Notes under the pieces: model-generated
Seen by the model: only the letters and a program-made list of their open reading frames with translations
Database searches by the model: none
What the model was told of the DNA's origin: nothing
Translations under genes and position numbers: made by a program
NCBI GenBank assembly: GCA_965217935.1
Contig: OZ244581.1
Span: forward strand, 1,984,001 to 2,048,000
Origin: JBBROS01 sp965217935
Lineage (GTDB): Bacteria > Pseudomonadota > Alphaproteobacteria > Acetobacterales > Acetobacteraceae
Direction of reading: 5' to 3'
Length of the DNA: 64,000 nt
Part shown: positions 45,772 to 54,763 of the stretch, piece after piece
Numbering within the stretch: the stretch's first letter is position 1
Layout of the letters: each line of letters starts with the position of its first letter

Positions 45772-46762
45772 ATGGCTAAGCTGCAACTCGGCATCGCAGT
45801 CGGCGATTAGGACCGCCTTCGCCCGCTGGTGGACGGAACCGTCGCCATCGACGGGGTCGATCCGCAATGGATGCTGCTCGACCCCGAAGAGATTTTCTTC
45901 CGCGCCTTCCGTCATGCGGACTTCGACATCTGCGAACTGTCGCTCAGCAGCACGTCCGTAAAGATCGCGGCCGGTGACTGCCCCTACATCGGCGTTCCCA
46001 TGGTCCCGTCGCGAGCCTTCCGTCACACCGCCATATACGTCAGCACTGATTGGATCAAGCAGCCCGCAGACTTGCGAGGCAAGCGCGTCGGCGTGCCGGA
46101 ATACCAGCTCACTGCCAACGTATTGGGCGCGCATGATCCTGGAGGAGGAGTTCGGCGTCGCGCCTGCGGACGTCACCTGGGTCCGTGGCGGCTACGAGCA
46201 TCCAGGCCGGGTTGAAAAGATCGCCCTCAACCTGCCCCGAAGCGTTCGGATCGAAAGCGTGGCGGACGGCGTGACCCTTTCCAGCGAACTGGCGGCCGGC
46301 GCGCTCGATGCGGTGATCGGTCCGCGCGCGCCGTCATGCTTCGAGCGTGGCGACCCCAATGTCGGCTACTTGTTCGCCGACCCGCAAGCGGCCGCGACGG
46401 ATTGGTTCCGCCGCACCGGGCTGTTCCCGATCATGCACCTGCTCGGCATCCGCCGGACCCTTGCCGAGACTCACCCGTGGCTGCCGTCGGCCGTGGTCAA
46501 AGCATTCGAGCGCTCCAAGGCGTTGGCGTTAACCAAGTTGCGCGACACGTCGGCGACCAAGGTGACGCTGCCTTTCGTCGAGGAGCAGTTGCGTTCGACG
46601 CGGGCGCTGATGGGCGACGATTACTGGCCCTACGGCCTGCAGAAAAACCGCGCCGCGCTCGAGCGATTCTTAATCCGGCATCACGCCGAAGGGTTGTCCG
46701 CGCGCTTGCTGGCGCCGGAGGAGCTGTTCCACCCAGCGTCGCTGGAAACACACAGGATCTAA
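45772..46762 (+). pseudogene. 4,5-dihydroxyphthalate decarboxylase-like gene (substrate-binding fold), broken twice
   Basis: The start MAKLQLGIAVGD is followed by a TAG at 45808-45810 where relatives have tyrosine in GDYDR. The frame then continues with EEIFFRAFRHADFDICELSL, VPSRAFRHTAIYVS and RGKRVGVPEYQLTANV. Near 46123 one extra T shifts the frame, which resumes as ARMILEEEFGVAPADVTWV to RRTGLFPIMHLLGIRRTL. This pattern matches the Pht5/periplasmic-binding-like decarboxylase family. CAGGAG upstream is a good ribosome site, so the gene was once expressed. Confidence 0.82.
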
Positions 46763-47967
46763 GCTGGCGTGCCACGCCGTTGCGCGGCGGTAAGCCCGGT
46801 CGCGCCATAAATCCACTCGAGCGAGTCATACCAGCCTTCGGCGCTGCGGCTCGACATGATGGAATTGCGCAACGCCGCGTGGGCGCCGGACGGGTGATAG
46901 ACGTGGTCGCCCAAAGCGCGCGACTGCAACTGCACCCGCGCCGTCCGCAGCACGCGGCGGCGGCGATACGCCTCGACGGCCGCCGGCAGGTCGTCGGGCT
47001 CGCGCTCCACGGCGTCGGTGAGGCAAACCGCATCCTCCATCGCCATGCAGGCCCCCTGCGCCATGTACTGCATCATCGGATGCGCGGCGTCGCCCAGCAG
47101 CGCCACGCGGTCATCCACCCACCGCTCCACCGGGTCACCGTCGCACAGCACCCACAGTTTCCAGCCGCGTCCGTGCTTGATGATTTCACGCGCCCGCTCG
47201 TGAATATGCGCGAAGCCCGCCATCACCACTGCATCCGAGACGGGCTTGCCCGCGGCCGGCTCCGGCGCGTCGTTATGGCAAGTGATCGCCAGGTTGAACA
47301 CCTTCCAGTCGCTAAGCGGGTAGTGCACCACGTGGCATTTCGGCCCGGCCCACAGCGTCGCCGCGTTCCAGCGGAAATCCTTCGGCATCTGCTCGGTCGG
47401 GATCACCGGGCGGTAGGTCGTGTGGCCCGAGACGCGCGGCGGCCCGTCGCCCACGACCTGTTTGCGGATGTTGGACCACAGCCCATCCGCCCCGATCAGC
47501 GCCGAGCCCCGGACCATGCCGCCGCCCTCGAGCCGGGCGCTGACGCTGCTGCCGTCCTGGCCGTAGCCCGCGACCGCGCAGCCGGTGCGCAGCTCGATCA
47601 GCCCGCTCTCGCGACAGGCGCGTAGGAACACGCCGTGCAGGTCGCCCCGGTGCACCACCGCATAAGGGTTGCCGAACCGGCGCCGGAACGGCTCGTCGAG
47701 GGGGATGATGGTAATCTCCTCCCCGGTCATCGCGTCCATCAGCCGCAACTGATCGATGAACACCGCCATGCGCCGGGCCTCGTCGCCGATGCCGAGGTAG
47801 TCGAAGGCGTGGAACGCGTTGGGGCCGAGCTGCATGCCGGCGCCGATCTCGCCCATGACCGGCGCTTTCTCCAGCACCGTCACGCGCCTGCCCTTCTGCG
47901 CCAGGCCAAGCGCGGCCGCCAAGCCGCCAATGCCGCCGCCGGCGATCAGGATGGAGAGGTCTGTCAT
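46759..47967 (-). CDS. FAD monooxygenase, probable 3-hydroxybenzoate 6-hydroxylase
   Basis: 402 residues, class A flavoprotein hydroxylase. FAD motifs: GGGIGGLAAALGLAQKG at the N-terminus, the DG motif GADGLWSNIRK and the GD motif VALLGDAAHPMMQYMAQGA. The C-terminal EWIYGATGL matches 3-hydroxybenzoate 6-hydroxylases, which make gentisate with NADH and oxygen; salicylate hydroxylase is the main alternative. The start overlaps the marR stop by four bases, and the stop overlaps the convergent decarboxylase-like pseudogene. It appears intact. Confidence 0.85.
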   Translation of the reverse strand: MTDLSILIAGGGIGGLAAALGLAQKGRRVTVLEKAPVMGEIGAGMQLGPNAFHAFDYLGIGDEARRMAVFIDQLRLMDAMTGEEITIIPLDEPFRRRFGNPYAVVHRGDLHGVFLRACRESGLIELRTGCAVAGYGQDGSSVSARLEGGGMVRGSALIGADGLWSNIRKQVVGDGPPRVSGHTTYRPVIPTEQMPKDFRWNAATLWAGPKCHVVHYPLSDWKVFNLAITCHNDAPEPAAGKPVSDAVVMAGFAHIHERAREIIKHGRGWKLWVLCDGDPVERWVDDRVALLGDAAHPMMQYMAQGACMAMEDAVCLTDAVEREPDDLPAAVEAYRRRRVLRTARVQLQSRALGDHVYHPSGAHAALRNSIMSSRSAEGWYDSLEWIYGATGLTAAQRRGTPA

Positions 47968-48425
47968 GCACTCTCCTTGGGGTGTGACGCCGGAACGATG
48001 TCGTCGTGCAAATCAACGAGTTGCGCGAGCAGCCGTACCAGTTCGACCTGGTCCGCCCGATCCAAGGGCGCCAGTATCCTCATCTGCGCTCGTCGGACGG
48101 CCGGTGCGACCTCATCCAGCACGGCCTTCCCGGCCGGCGTGAGCTGTAGGTGCTTGACCCGGCGGTCCGCGGCACTGTTGCCGCGCACCACCCAGCGTTT
48201 ACCTTCCAGCCGTTCCAGCACGTTGCCGAGAGTGGAGCGGTCGAACGCGACCAGGGCCGAAAGCCGGGTCGCGTCCACGCCGGGGTTGGCGGCGATCGCC
48301 ACCATCGCTGCGTATTGCACGGCCGTGATGTCGAACGCCGCGCATTCCCCGGCGAACAGTGCCGCCGAAACCTGCTGTGCCCGGCGGATCAGGTGGCCGG
48401 GCATGGCATAGATCGGCAGCGTCAC
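47964..48425 (-). CDS. MarR-family regulator
   Basis: 153 residues with the MarR winged helix: ITAVQYAAMVAIAANPG, DATRLSALVAFDRSTLGNVL and LEGKRWVVRGNSAADRRVKHL with the DxRxK-type wing. Such regulators repress aromatic catabolism genes and release DNA on ligand binding. It overlaps both neighbours by four bases within a minus-strand operon of isomerase, marR and monooxygenase. The large inverted repeat at 49040-49080 is the obvious candidate operator. Confidence 0.9.
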   Translation of the reverse strand: MTLPIYAMPGHLIRRAQQVSAALFAGECAAFDITAVQYAAMVAIAANPGVDATRLSALVAFDRSTLGNVLERLEGKRWVVRGNSAADRRVKHLQLTPAGKAVLDEVAPAVRRAQMRILAPLDRADQVELVRLLAQLVDLHDDIVPASHPKESA

Positions 48426-49003
48426 GGCGCGGCATCCGCCTGTCCGGCCGGCAGCGCCATGCAGGCCGCCTCCGCTGCCGGCAGCCGCGGACAGGCGCCG
48501 ACATCCACGCCGAACCGCGCTGCATTTCCGAGTTGCGGCGCCAGGCGCACGTCGACCAATCGAGGCGCGGCCCCCAAGCGGAACGGTCCCTCCCCGGCCA
48601 GCGGTTCACACGCCGCGAGCCCGGCCGCGTTCGCCTCCGCCGCCCAGACCTGCGCCTCGCCCTCCGCCACGCCGAGCGCACGCAGCCGGGCCGGGATGCC
48701 GAGGTTCTGCAGCGCGTGCGTGTCGGCTGCGAGCACCTGCACGAACGCCGGCGCAGGCGCACGGCTGAGCGCGTCGTCCGGCAACAGAGGCGGCGCCAGA
48801 TGAGTCTCGTCCAGCCATTCGATCATCGCCACGGATTGCGTGGTCACGGCGCCGCCAGGCAACTCCAGCGCCGGCCGCTCGGCGACCCGACGCTCGCCCC
48901 GTCGCAAGCGATGGGAGATGTGTCTCGCTCCGGCGCCCTTGAGCCCGAGCGCGATCCGCGCCCGCCAATTCGCGGCGCTGCGGCAATACCCATGAAGCGT
49001 CAT
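48422..49003 (-). CDS. Maleylpyruvate/maleylacetoacetate isomerase-like GST, probable internal deletion
   Basis: 193 residues from MTLHGYCRSAANWRARIALG, the zeta-class GST start with the SA(A) catalytic motif; family members are about 210-220. After ISHRLRRGE the usual NPQGxVP region is missing and the chain resumes at ALELPGGAVTTQSVAMIEWL, suggesting an in-frame loss of about a dozen residues in the glutathione site. The C-domain has FVQVLAADTHALQNLGIPA. It would isomerise maleylpyruvate to fumarylpyruvate if active. An upstream ATG at 49033 is less likely. Confidence 0.78.
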   Translation of the reverse strand: MTLHGYCRSAANWRARIALGLKGAGARHISHRLRRGERRVAERPALELPGGAVTTQSVAMIEWLDETHLAPPLLPDDALSRAPAPAFVQVLAADTHALQNLGIPARLRALGVAEGEAQVWAAEANAAGLAACEPLAGEGPFRLGAAPRLVDVRLAPQLGNAARFGVDVGACPRLPAAEAACMALPAGQADAAP

Positions 49004-49039
49004 GGCGGCAGGCATGAGGGCGGACCATCCCATAAGATT

Positions 49040-49080
49040 TTGATTGACCGTATTTTGAATGACAGCATACGGTCAATCAA
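49040..49080. promoter_or_regulatory. Large perfect inverted repeat, probable MarR operator
   Basis: TTGATTGACCGTAT (49040-49053) and ATACGGTCAATCAA (49067-49080) are exact inverted copies of 14 bases with a 13-base spacer. The repeat sits between the divergent isomerase-marR-monooxygenase operon and the gentisate dioxygenase start, 20 bases before the latter. Position and symmetry fit a dimeric regulator, probably the MarR protein at 47964. Confidence 0.72.
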
Positions 49081-49100
49081 CAAGACCGATAAGGGAGGTC

Positions 49101-49463
49101 ATGATGGACGGCGCCGACGACCGCACCGCGCAACGGCAGGAGTTCTACGACCGCATCAGCAAGCAGAACCTTACGCCGCTCTGGCTCTCGCTGGCCGAGC
49201 TCGTCACCCCCAAGCCGCGCAGCCCGTGCCGCCCGGCGAGCTGGCGCTTCGACGATATCCGCGCCGCCACGCTGGAGGCGGGCGGGCTGATCACCGCCAA
49301 GGAGGCCGAGCGCCGCGTGCTGGTGCTGGAGAACCCCGGCCTGCGCGGCCAGTCGCGCATCACCACCAGCCTCTATGCCGGCGTCCAGCTCGTGCTGCCC
49401 GGCGAAGTCGCGCCCGCGCACCGCCACACGCAAAGCGCGCTGCGCTTCGTGCTGGAAGCCTAG
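49101..49463 (+). pseudogene. gtdA: Gentisate 1,2-dioxygenase, truncated by an IS5 element
   Basis: The first 120 or so residues of a bicupin dioxygenase (full length about 350). The family start EFYDRISKQNLTPLWLSLAE, RRVLVLENPGL and the metal-binding APAHRHTQSALRFVLE of the first cupin are recognisable. AGGGAGG lies a few bases upstream. The reading frame stops in TAG at 49461-49463, where IS5 DNA begins, so the second cupin is gone. The ring-cleaving step of this copy of the pathway is therefore lost. Confidence 0.87.
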
Positions 49464-50045
49464 GCTCTGTGACTGAACTGGGCGAGGCGCAAGCTGATCA
49501 TGGTGGCGGCGAGATGAGCGAAGCCCATCCAGCTTTGGCGTGTTTTGTCGCGTCGGAGTGCGATGCGCCCCTGATCCTTCATGCGGGCGAACAGGTTCTC
49601 GACATGGTGGCGCCTGGCATACAGGGCGGGTTCCCAGGCAGGCGGGTCGATCATGCCCTTTCTGGGCGGGGTATGGACCGTGCATCCGTTTGCCGCATAG
49701 GCGGCACGCAGTGGCGCCGAGATGTAGCCTCGGTCAAGGGCCGCGTTGCAGGCCGGGATGCCGGACGCGAGCGCGGTCACATAGCGCAGGTCCGAGTGTT
49801 GGCCGGGACTGGCGATCAGCCGCAAGACCCGGCCCGCGCCGTCGACACAGGCATGGAGTTTGGAGCACAGCCCGCCACGGCTGCGGCCGAGCGCCTCGGC
49901 GGCGGCCGTGCTGCGTGCGGCGCCGCTCGCGGCGCGGTGCGCCTTGCAGGTGGTGCTGTCCAGGAGCAACAGCCCGTCCGCGGGCAGGCTCGGGCGCAAG
50001 GCCTCGAACACCAGCTCCCAACTGAATAGCTGCTTCGTCAAGCCT
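49460..50045 (-). pseudogene. IS5-family transposase, C-terminal part
   Basis: About 190 residues of an IS5-type (IS427-like) transposase: LLLLDSTTCKAHRAASGA with the first catalytic Asp, LHACVDGAGRVLRL, ALDRGYISAPLRAAYAANG and the terminal FAHLAATMISLRLAQFSHRA. The N-terminal part is missing where the sequence changes to istB near 50045. The outer end GGCTCTGTGACTGAAC abuts the gentisate dioxygenase fragment. Confidence 0.85.
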
Positions 50046-50783
50046 GGTTTTGGGTGCACGAAGCTTGCGCATGCTCTCTCCTTTCAACTCAATCCGATGT
50101 GCCCCATGCACGAGCCGGTGCAGCACCGCGTCGGCGATGGTGGGATTGCCGATATGCTCGTGCCAAAGTTCCACCGGCGCCTGGCTTGTGACGATGGTGG
50201 ACGCACGGTCATGCCGGTCATCGACGATCTCCATCAGATCGCGGCGCTGTTCAGCGGTCAACGGCGTGATCGCCCGATCGTCCAGGATCAGTAATTGCAC
50301 CCGTGCCAGGTTCTTCAGCATGCGGCCGTAGCGGCCGTCGCCGCGGGCCAAGCCAAGCCCCTCCAGCAACCGCGGCACGCGCTGATACAGCACGGACCGG
50401 TTGTCACGGCAGGCACGGTGGCCGAGCGCGCAGGACAGCCACGTCTTGCCGGTGCCCGTCGGACCGGTCACGAGCAAATCCTGATGGCGTTCGATCCACT
50501 CGCCGCCGGTCAGCATTTTGAACAGGGCGCGATCAAGGCCGCGAGCGGCCCGTTGGTCGAGGTCCTCCGGCGTCGCCTGTTGCCGCAGCCCGGCAAAGCG
50601 CAGCCGGGCGGCCAATCGTTTGCTGTCGCGCTCCAGCGCCTCGCGGTCGACCAGCATGGCCAGCCGGTCCTCGAAGCCGAGGTCGGCGGCATCGGCGTGT
50701 CGCCGCTGCTCTTCGAGCGCCCGTGCCATGCCGGCAAGCCCGAGTTCGCGCAGGCGGTCCGTGGTGGGGTGGGTCAGCATCAT
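50046..50783 (-). CDS. istB: IS21 helper ATPase IstB, copy 2
   Basis: Starts MMLTHPTTDRLRELGLAGM at 50783, with AGGAG five bases upstream. The Walker A is intact (GPTGTGKTWLSCALG), followed by Walker B LLILDDRAITPL, STIVTSQAPVELWHEHIG and the C-terminal HRIELKGESMRKLRA. The last residues run into IS5 DNA, but the catalytic domain is complete. It may be functional, although its istA partner is not. Confidence 0.85.
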
Positions 50784-50934
50784 CGTTCTCCTCAATGGTA
50801 GTAGCCGCTGCCGCGGATGTTGCCGTGCTGGACGGACAGCTCGTCCGGCACGGGGTCGGCGCGGTGAGCCCGGTCCAGGCCGTTGCGCAGGATCGACTGC
50901 ACCGAGCCGTAGGTCTTGGCGCCGATGCCGGGCT

Positions 50935-50956
50935 CCCATCGCGCTCGCGCGATGGG
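50935..50956. repeat. Perfect palindromic unit inside istA copy 2 (type B)
   Basis: CCCATCGCGC and GCGCGATGGG flank TC: a perfect ten-base stem. It is the core of an apparent 34-base insertion into istA. A near-identical unit lies at 60664-60685 inside an IS3 transposase gene. Confidence 0.75.
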
Positions 50957-51608
50957 TCCCGTCCATGCCGCGCTGGCAGGCCGCCTCTAGCCGCTCGGGC
51001 CCATAGCTGCGGACCAGGCGCAGGATGCCGAGGCAGGCGCGGAAGCCCTGCTCGGGATGCGGCTTGGCGGCCAGGATGCGCTCCACCAGGGCCAGCGTGG
51101 ACGGGCCGACCGCCGCCGCCTCGTGCAGCAGCCGTGTCGGCGTCCATGCGGCCAAAGCGGCGGTGCGCACTCGGCATGTGCTCGGACGTCGTCGTGTGCC
51201 GGTGCTGCCGCGGGTTGCGCACATGGCTGGCAATCCGGCTGCCCTGATGGAACAGCTCGATCGTCTGGTCGGCGATGCGCGCCTCGATCACCTCGCGCAT
51301 CAGCCGATACGGCGCCGAGTAGACATGCCCGTGCACGTCGACGTGGTCATCCAGCCCCGCGCGGCAGCGCTTCCATTCGGCGCAGGCATACGGGTCCATG
51401 GGCAGCGGCAGCAGCGGCAGCAGCGCCGCACGCTCGATCGCCTCGAACAGCGCCCGGCGGCTCGTGCCCAGGTGGCGCATCGGCCGGTTGTTCAGGTCGG
51501 CAATCAGCTCGCGGATGGCGCCATTCAGCTCGGCCAAAGAAAAGAACCGGCGATGCCGCAGCCGGGCGAGAACCCAACGTTGCACCACCTGGACGGCAAC
51601 CTCGACCC

Positions 51609-51661
51609 CTCGGGATCGCCCTTGGCGATCCCGCCCTTCGGGACGGATCGCTTCGCGATGG
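51609..51661. repeat. Compound palindromic unit inside istA copy 2 (type A)
   Basis: Three hairpins in about 53 bases: GGGATCGCC/GGCGATCCC around CTT (51612-51632), CCC/GGG around TTC (51634-51642), and ATCGC/GCGAT around TTC (51647-51659). The unit interrupts the istA coding sequence between RPRDKA and VEVAVQ. Confidence 0.7.
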
Positions 51662-52590
51662 CCTTGTCGCGCGGGCGCCGGACCCGCGCCGGCAGCACCG
51701 CCGTGCCGTAATGGCTGGCCAAGTCCTGATACGCGCGGCTGATGCCAGGCTCATAGCGGCTGGCGGCTGTGACGCCGGATTTCAGGTTGTCGCAGACAAG
51801 TTGCCGCGCTACCCCGCCCATGTGGGCAAAAGCTCCAACGTGGCAACCAAGCCAGTCCGGCAGCGACTGCGTCCAACGCGCGTCCGCATCGGTGAAGTTG
51901 GACGCCCCCAGCGCCGCCACGAAAATCTGCGCCTGCCGCGCCTCGCCAGTGGCGCCGTCGATCACCGTCACCGTCTGCCCGGCGTCGTCGACGAACAAAC
52001 GCTCACCCGCCGGATGGGTCTGGCGCATCGTCGGCGACAGGCGGCCCCGCCAAACCGCATACAGGTCGCAAAACCGGCTGTAGCCATACCCATCCGTTTG
52101 CCCAGTCCTGTATTCCTCCCAAGCCAGCAGCAAGGTCACCCCCGGCCGGCGTAGCTCGGCATGCCAATGCGGCCAGTCCGGCTGCGCACGCGACGGCTCG
52201 GCCACGAACGGCGGGCTGAACAGCTTGCGCTCCAGCGCCGCATCGTCCAGCTCAGCCGGCACCGGCCCAGGCAGGTCCACGTGATCCCGACCACGGCAGC
52301 GCGCCGCAGATACTCGGCAACCCCGTAGCGGCTGATCCCGGTCATGGCCGCAATCTGGTGGCCGCTGTGGCCGCACGCGTGTCGCAGCCGTAATACTTCT
52401 CGAACTTGACGCATCGGCAGTCTCTGGCCTGGCATGGCGCTCTCCAAGATCACTGGAGAACAACTCTGCCGTCGGTGAACGACTGCTCGCGAACCGCGCC
52501 GCCACTCCCTGCTCAGGGATGGCTGGAATGCCTCGGAATCACTGGCTGGCTTGCGTCGGAATCACCGGCTGCTTTGCGTCGGAATACGCA

Positions 52591-52656
52591 GGCTTCGTTC
52601 ATCTCGCCGCCACCATGATCAACTTGCGCCTCGCCCAGTTCAGTCACAGAGCCTAA
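52591..52656 (+). mobile_element. IS5 end fragment, inverted relative to the copy at 49460
   Basis: The plus strand encodes GFVHLAATMINLRLAQFSHRA and a stop, the same transposase C-terminus found on the minus strand at 49460-49520. It lies directly against the IS21 right end and ends with CAGTTCAGTCACAGAGCC at the integrase remnant. Only the last 22 or so codons remain. Confidence 0.8.
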
Positions 52657-52990
52657 CGAACGGCGCTTGCCGTTCGCCATCTCATTCACTTCAACCCCTT
52701 TCCGCTTGCGGTAATGCCCGAACCGTTTTGATGCGGCCATGGACCGTTTACGCCCCTCCTTGTGCGGCCCAGCTTTCTCGAACAGGTAGCCCGTAGCGGC
52801 CTTATCCTTGCAGCGTCCAGTCATGATGCCGGATAAGTCAGGGGGATCGGCACGCGCCGGATGCCCGCCCGCGTCTTGGTCTTGCGAATGTTGAATCAGC
52901 CGTCAGCGCAGTCGCGCACTTCAAGCCGGTATGCCTCTTCAATTCGCCGGCAGCCCCCTCCAGGAGCTGTACCTTTCAGGCCGTGATCTG
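52657..52990 (-). pseudogene. Tyrosine recombinase/integrase remnant
   Basis: Fragments of a phage-type integrase read CRRIEEAYRLEVRDCADG, stop, FNIRKTKTRAGIRRVPIP, stop, then YLFEKAGPHKEGRKRSMAAS and KRFGHYRKRKGVEV through NGKRRS, where the IS5 end cuts it off before the catalytic HxxR and tyrosine. The stop codons and truncation show it is dead. It probably marks the edge of an integrated element. The 198 bases from 52991 to 53188 show no further gene. Confidence 0.65.
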
Positions 52991-53188
52991 ATTGGCGTGC
53001 AACCTCGAACTGCTGGGCAAACTCGGCCAGAGCATCCCCTCACGGCGGCCGGGGCTGCCTCGGCCTTGAAAGCCGGGTTGTGTTTCCGGCGTGGTCGCTT
53101 GCTCAGCGTCGCTACTGCTCAGAAACCAGCCTGGCTGTCGTCAAGCAAACCTCCACCCATCGAACCTGTCCAGCAATCCTGAACCAAA

Positions 53189-54079
53189 TCACTCAATAGA
53201 TTCTGAGTTTTTTGGCATAAGATTGCAAATATAGGGTGGCAGCTGAAATGCAGCTGTGTGAATTTCTGGTGTCCAATACCGTGCTCTTAATGTGACACCT
53301 GCCAAATCTCCACGAATTTTGATATCACTCAGAGACAAATTACTCATGTTTGCCGTGTTTGATGAAAACCCGAGTGTCATAAATCCGCCGATGTATGATG
53401 GCACAGCGGCGACGTATGCAGTCACATGTGCAAATGATCGAGCGAGTCTAGATGTTGTAGCCCGAAATTCTTCTCTTTGCAAAAACGGAACCCCACACTG
53501 ATTAACAATCAATCCAGATGATCCTAAAACACGTGCACAGTCGGAGTAAAACGTATCTGTAAATAGTGGCTCACCAACGCCACTTGGATCTGTACTATCG
53601 ACTATAATGACATCGAAAGAATTATCGTCTGCCTCCGCAATATACGACACGCCATTGCGAATTATGACTTTAGCACGAGGATCATTCCATGCGTCTCCGC
53701 CGATCTCCGGTAAAAACTGTTTTGACAATCGAACGACTGCAGCGTCAATCTCAACCAATACCGCAGTCTCAACGCCAGGATGCTGCAATACCCGGCGTAA
53801 GACTCCTCCGTCACCGGCACCGATGATCAGCACACGCCGGGCAGAGCCGTGAGCGAGCAACGGAACATGGGCCAACATTTCCTGATAGATAAACTCATCT
53901 GCCTCAGTAATCTGGACGCAACCGTCCAACATGAGGACGCGCCCATACGTCTCATTCCTGAAAACGACAATGTCCTGAAACTCACTGCGCTCTCGCGCCA
54001 GGATTTCAAGTGCCGCGAACTGCTGCCTCCAGTTGGGGTAAAGCGTTTCGTTCAGCCACTCACCCATATACTCCCCCAT
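53189..54079 (-). CDS. speE: Spermidine synthase
   Basis: 296 residues. Class I methyltransferase-like aminopropyltransferase: the N-terminal beta hairpin with QDIVVFRNETYGRVLMLDG, TEADEFIYQEMLAH, the nucleotide site IIGAGDGGVLRRVL, LVEIDAAVVRLSKQFLP and the catalytic DVIIVDSTDPSG. It makes spermidine from putrescine and decarboxylated SAM. Starts at 54079 or at the next ATG, 54067. It lies 47 bases after speD, forming a two-gene operon. Lower GC than the catabolic region upstream. Confidence 0.95.
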   Translation of the reverse strand: MGEYMGEWLNETLYPNWRQQFAALEILARERSEFQDIVVFRNETYGRVLMLDGCVQITEADEFIYQEMLAHVPLLAHGSARRVLIIGAGDGGVLRRVLQHPGVETAVLVEIDAAVVRLSKQFLPEIGGDAWNDPRAKVIIRNGVSYIAEADDNSFDVIIVDSTDPSGVGEPLFTDTFYSDCARVLGSSGLIVNQCGVPFLQREEFRATTSRLARSFAHVTAYVAAVPSYIGGFMTLGFSSNTANMSNLSLSDIKIRGDLAGVTLRARYWTPEIHTAAFQLPPYICNLMPKNSESIE

Positions 54080-54126
54080 CTTAAAGCATGGATGGGTATA
54101 GGGCCCAGAAACCCGGCGGACCAGAG

Positions 54127-54594
54127 TTAGGCCACCAACCCGCGGCGTTCCTCGTTAAGGTCTAACCGACCTGGGTGGAATGCACGACGCAACACGGGGA
54201 TGGCATCATGCGGATTGCAAGCGCCACACATGAAAATGTCGATGGCTGCAAAATTGCGTTCAGGCCAAGTGTGAATTGAAATATGGCTCTCAGCCAACAC
54301 CACGACGCCGGAGACGCCTCCATTTGGAGTGAAATGGTGAAAATGACTATGCAGAATCGTCGCGCCAGCAACTATTGCCGCTTCGCGTAACGCTTCGTCG
54401 ATGTGCTGCGGGTCCGACAAGTTCGTCGCATTCCACAAATCAACAAGCAGGTGCGTCCCAGCAAACCGTTCGCCGTTCCTCTCTACGAAATAGTCCTTCC
54501 GATCCAAGTCGCCTTCGCCGGAAACTGTTGCAATCGTCGTCTGGTTTTCGCTCGGAAGTTCCGAGACCATCCCCAGTTGAGCAAGTGCGTTCAT
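54127..54594 (-). CDS. speD: S-adenosylmethionine decarboxylase proenzyme
   Basis: 155 residues from MNALAQLGM; the open frame extends further upstream, but a GGGGG-type ribosome site and family length favour this start. GTHLLVDLWNATNLSD and AESHISIHTWPE are typical of the short prokaryotic form; self-cleavage at Glu-Ser in AESHIS creates the pyruvoyl cofactor. CGACNP includes the catalytic cysteine region. It makes the aminopropyl donor used by SpeE. Confidence 0.94.
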   Translation of the reverse strand: MNALAQLGMVSELPSENQTTIATVSGEGDLDRKDYFVERNGERFAGTHLLVDLWNATNLSDPQHIDEALREAAIVAGATILHSHFHHFTPNGGVSGVVVLAESHISIHTWPERNFAAIDIFMCGACNPHDAIPVLRRAFHPGRLDLNEERRGLVA

Positions 54595-54763
54595 CACGTA
54601 CCCCCAAACCAGTAGATAGCCTGTTGGGCGGGATCGCCCCCTTGGGCCAAGAGAGGCGGCAGATAGGACCTTGAGGTCGGCATGACAAGGGCGAAAATGT
54701 CGTCCAAGCCAATCGGGAGTTAATTTCGCCCCGCCGTCCAACGGCGATTATGTCCGGCGACTG

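Larger units (their letters stand above)
50792..52435 (-). pseudogene. istA: IS21 transposase IstA, copy 2, multiply broken
   Basis: The start MPGQRLPMRQVREVLRLRHA at 52435 gives the HTH IAAMTGISRYGVAEYLRR; the frame shifts near 52310 into AAWEEY-type core sequence through LFVDDAGQTVTVIDGATGEA and VCDNLKSGVTAASRYEP. A palindromic insert at about 51609-51661 interrupts RPRDKA and VEVAVQVVQRW. Another shift occurs near 51190, and a 34-base palindromic insert near 50930-50963 separates CQRGMD from IGAKTYGSVQSIL. The natural stop is at 50792. Confidence 0.8.
50046..52590 (-). mobile_element. IS21-family element (copy 2), left end lost
   Basis: The right end is clear: read from 52590 inward it begins TGCGTATTCCGACGCAAAGC, with repeated TTCCGA sub-repeats further in, a typical IS21 end. 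It encodes istA (many lesions) and istB on the minus strand. The left end is missing, replaced by an IS5 fragment near 50045. The right end is inserted within a second IS5 copy. Distinct from copy 1 in sequence and ends. Confidence 0.75.
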
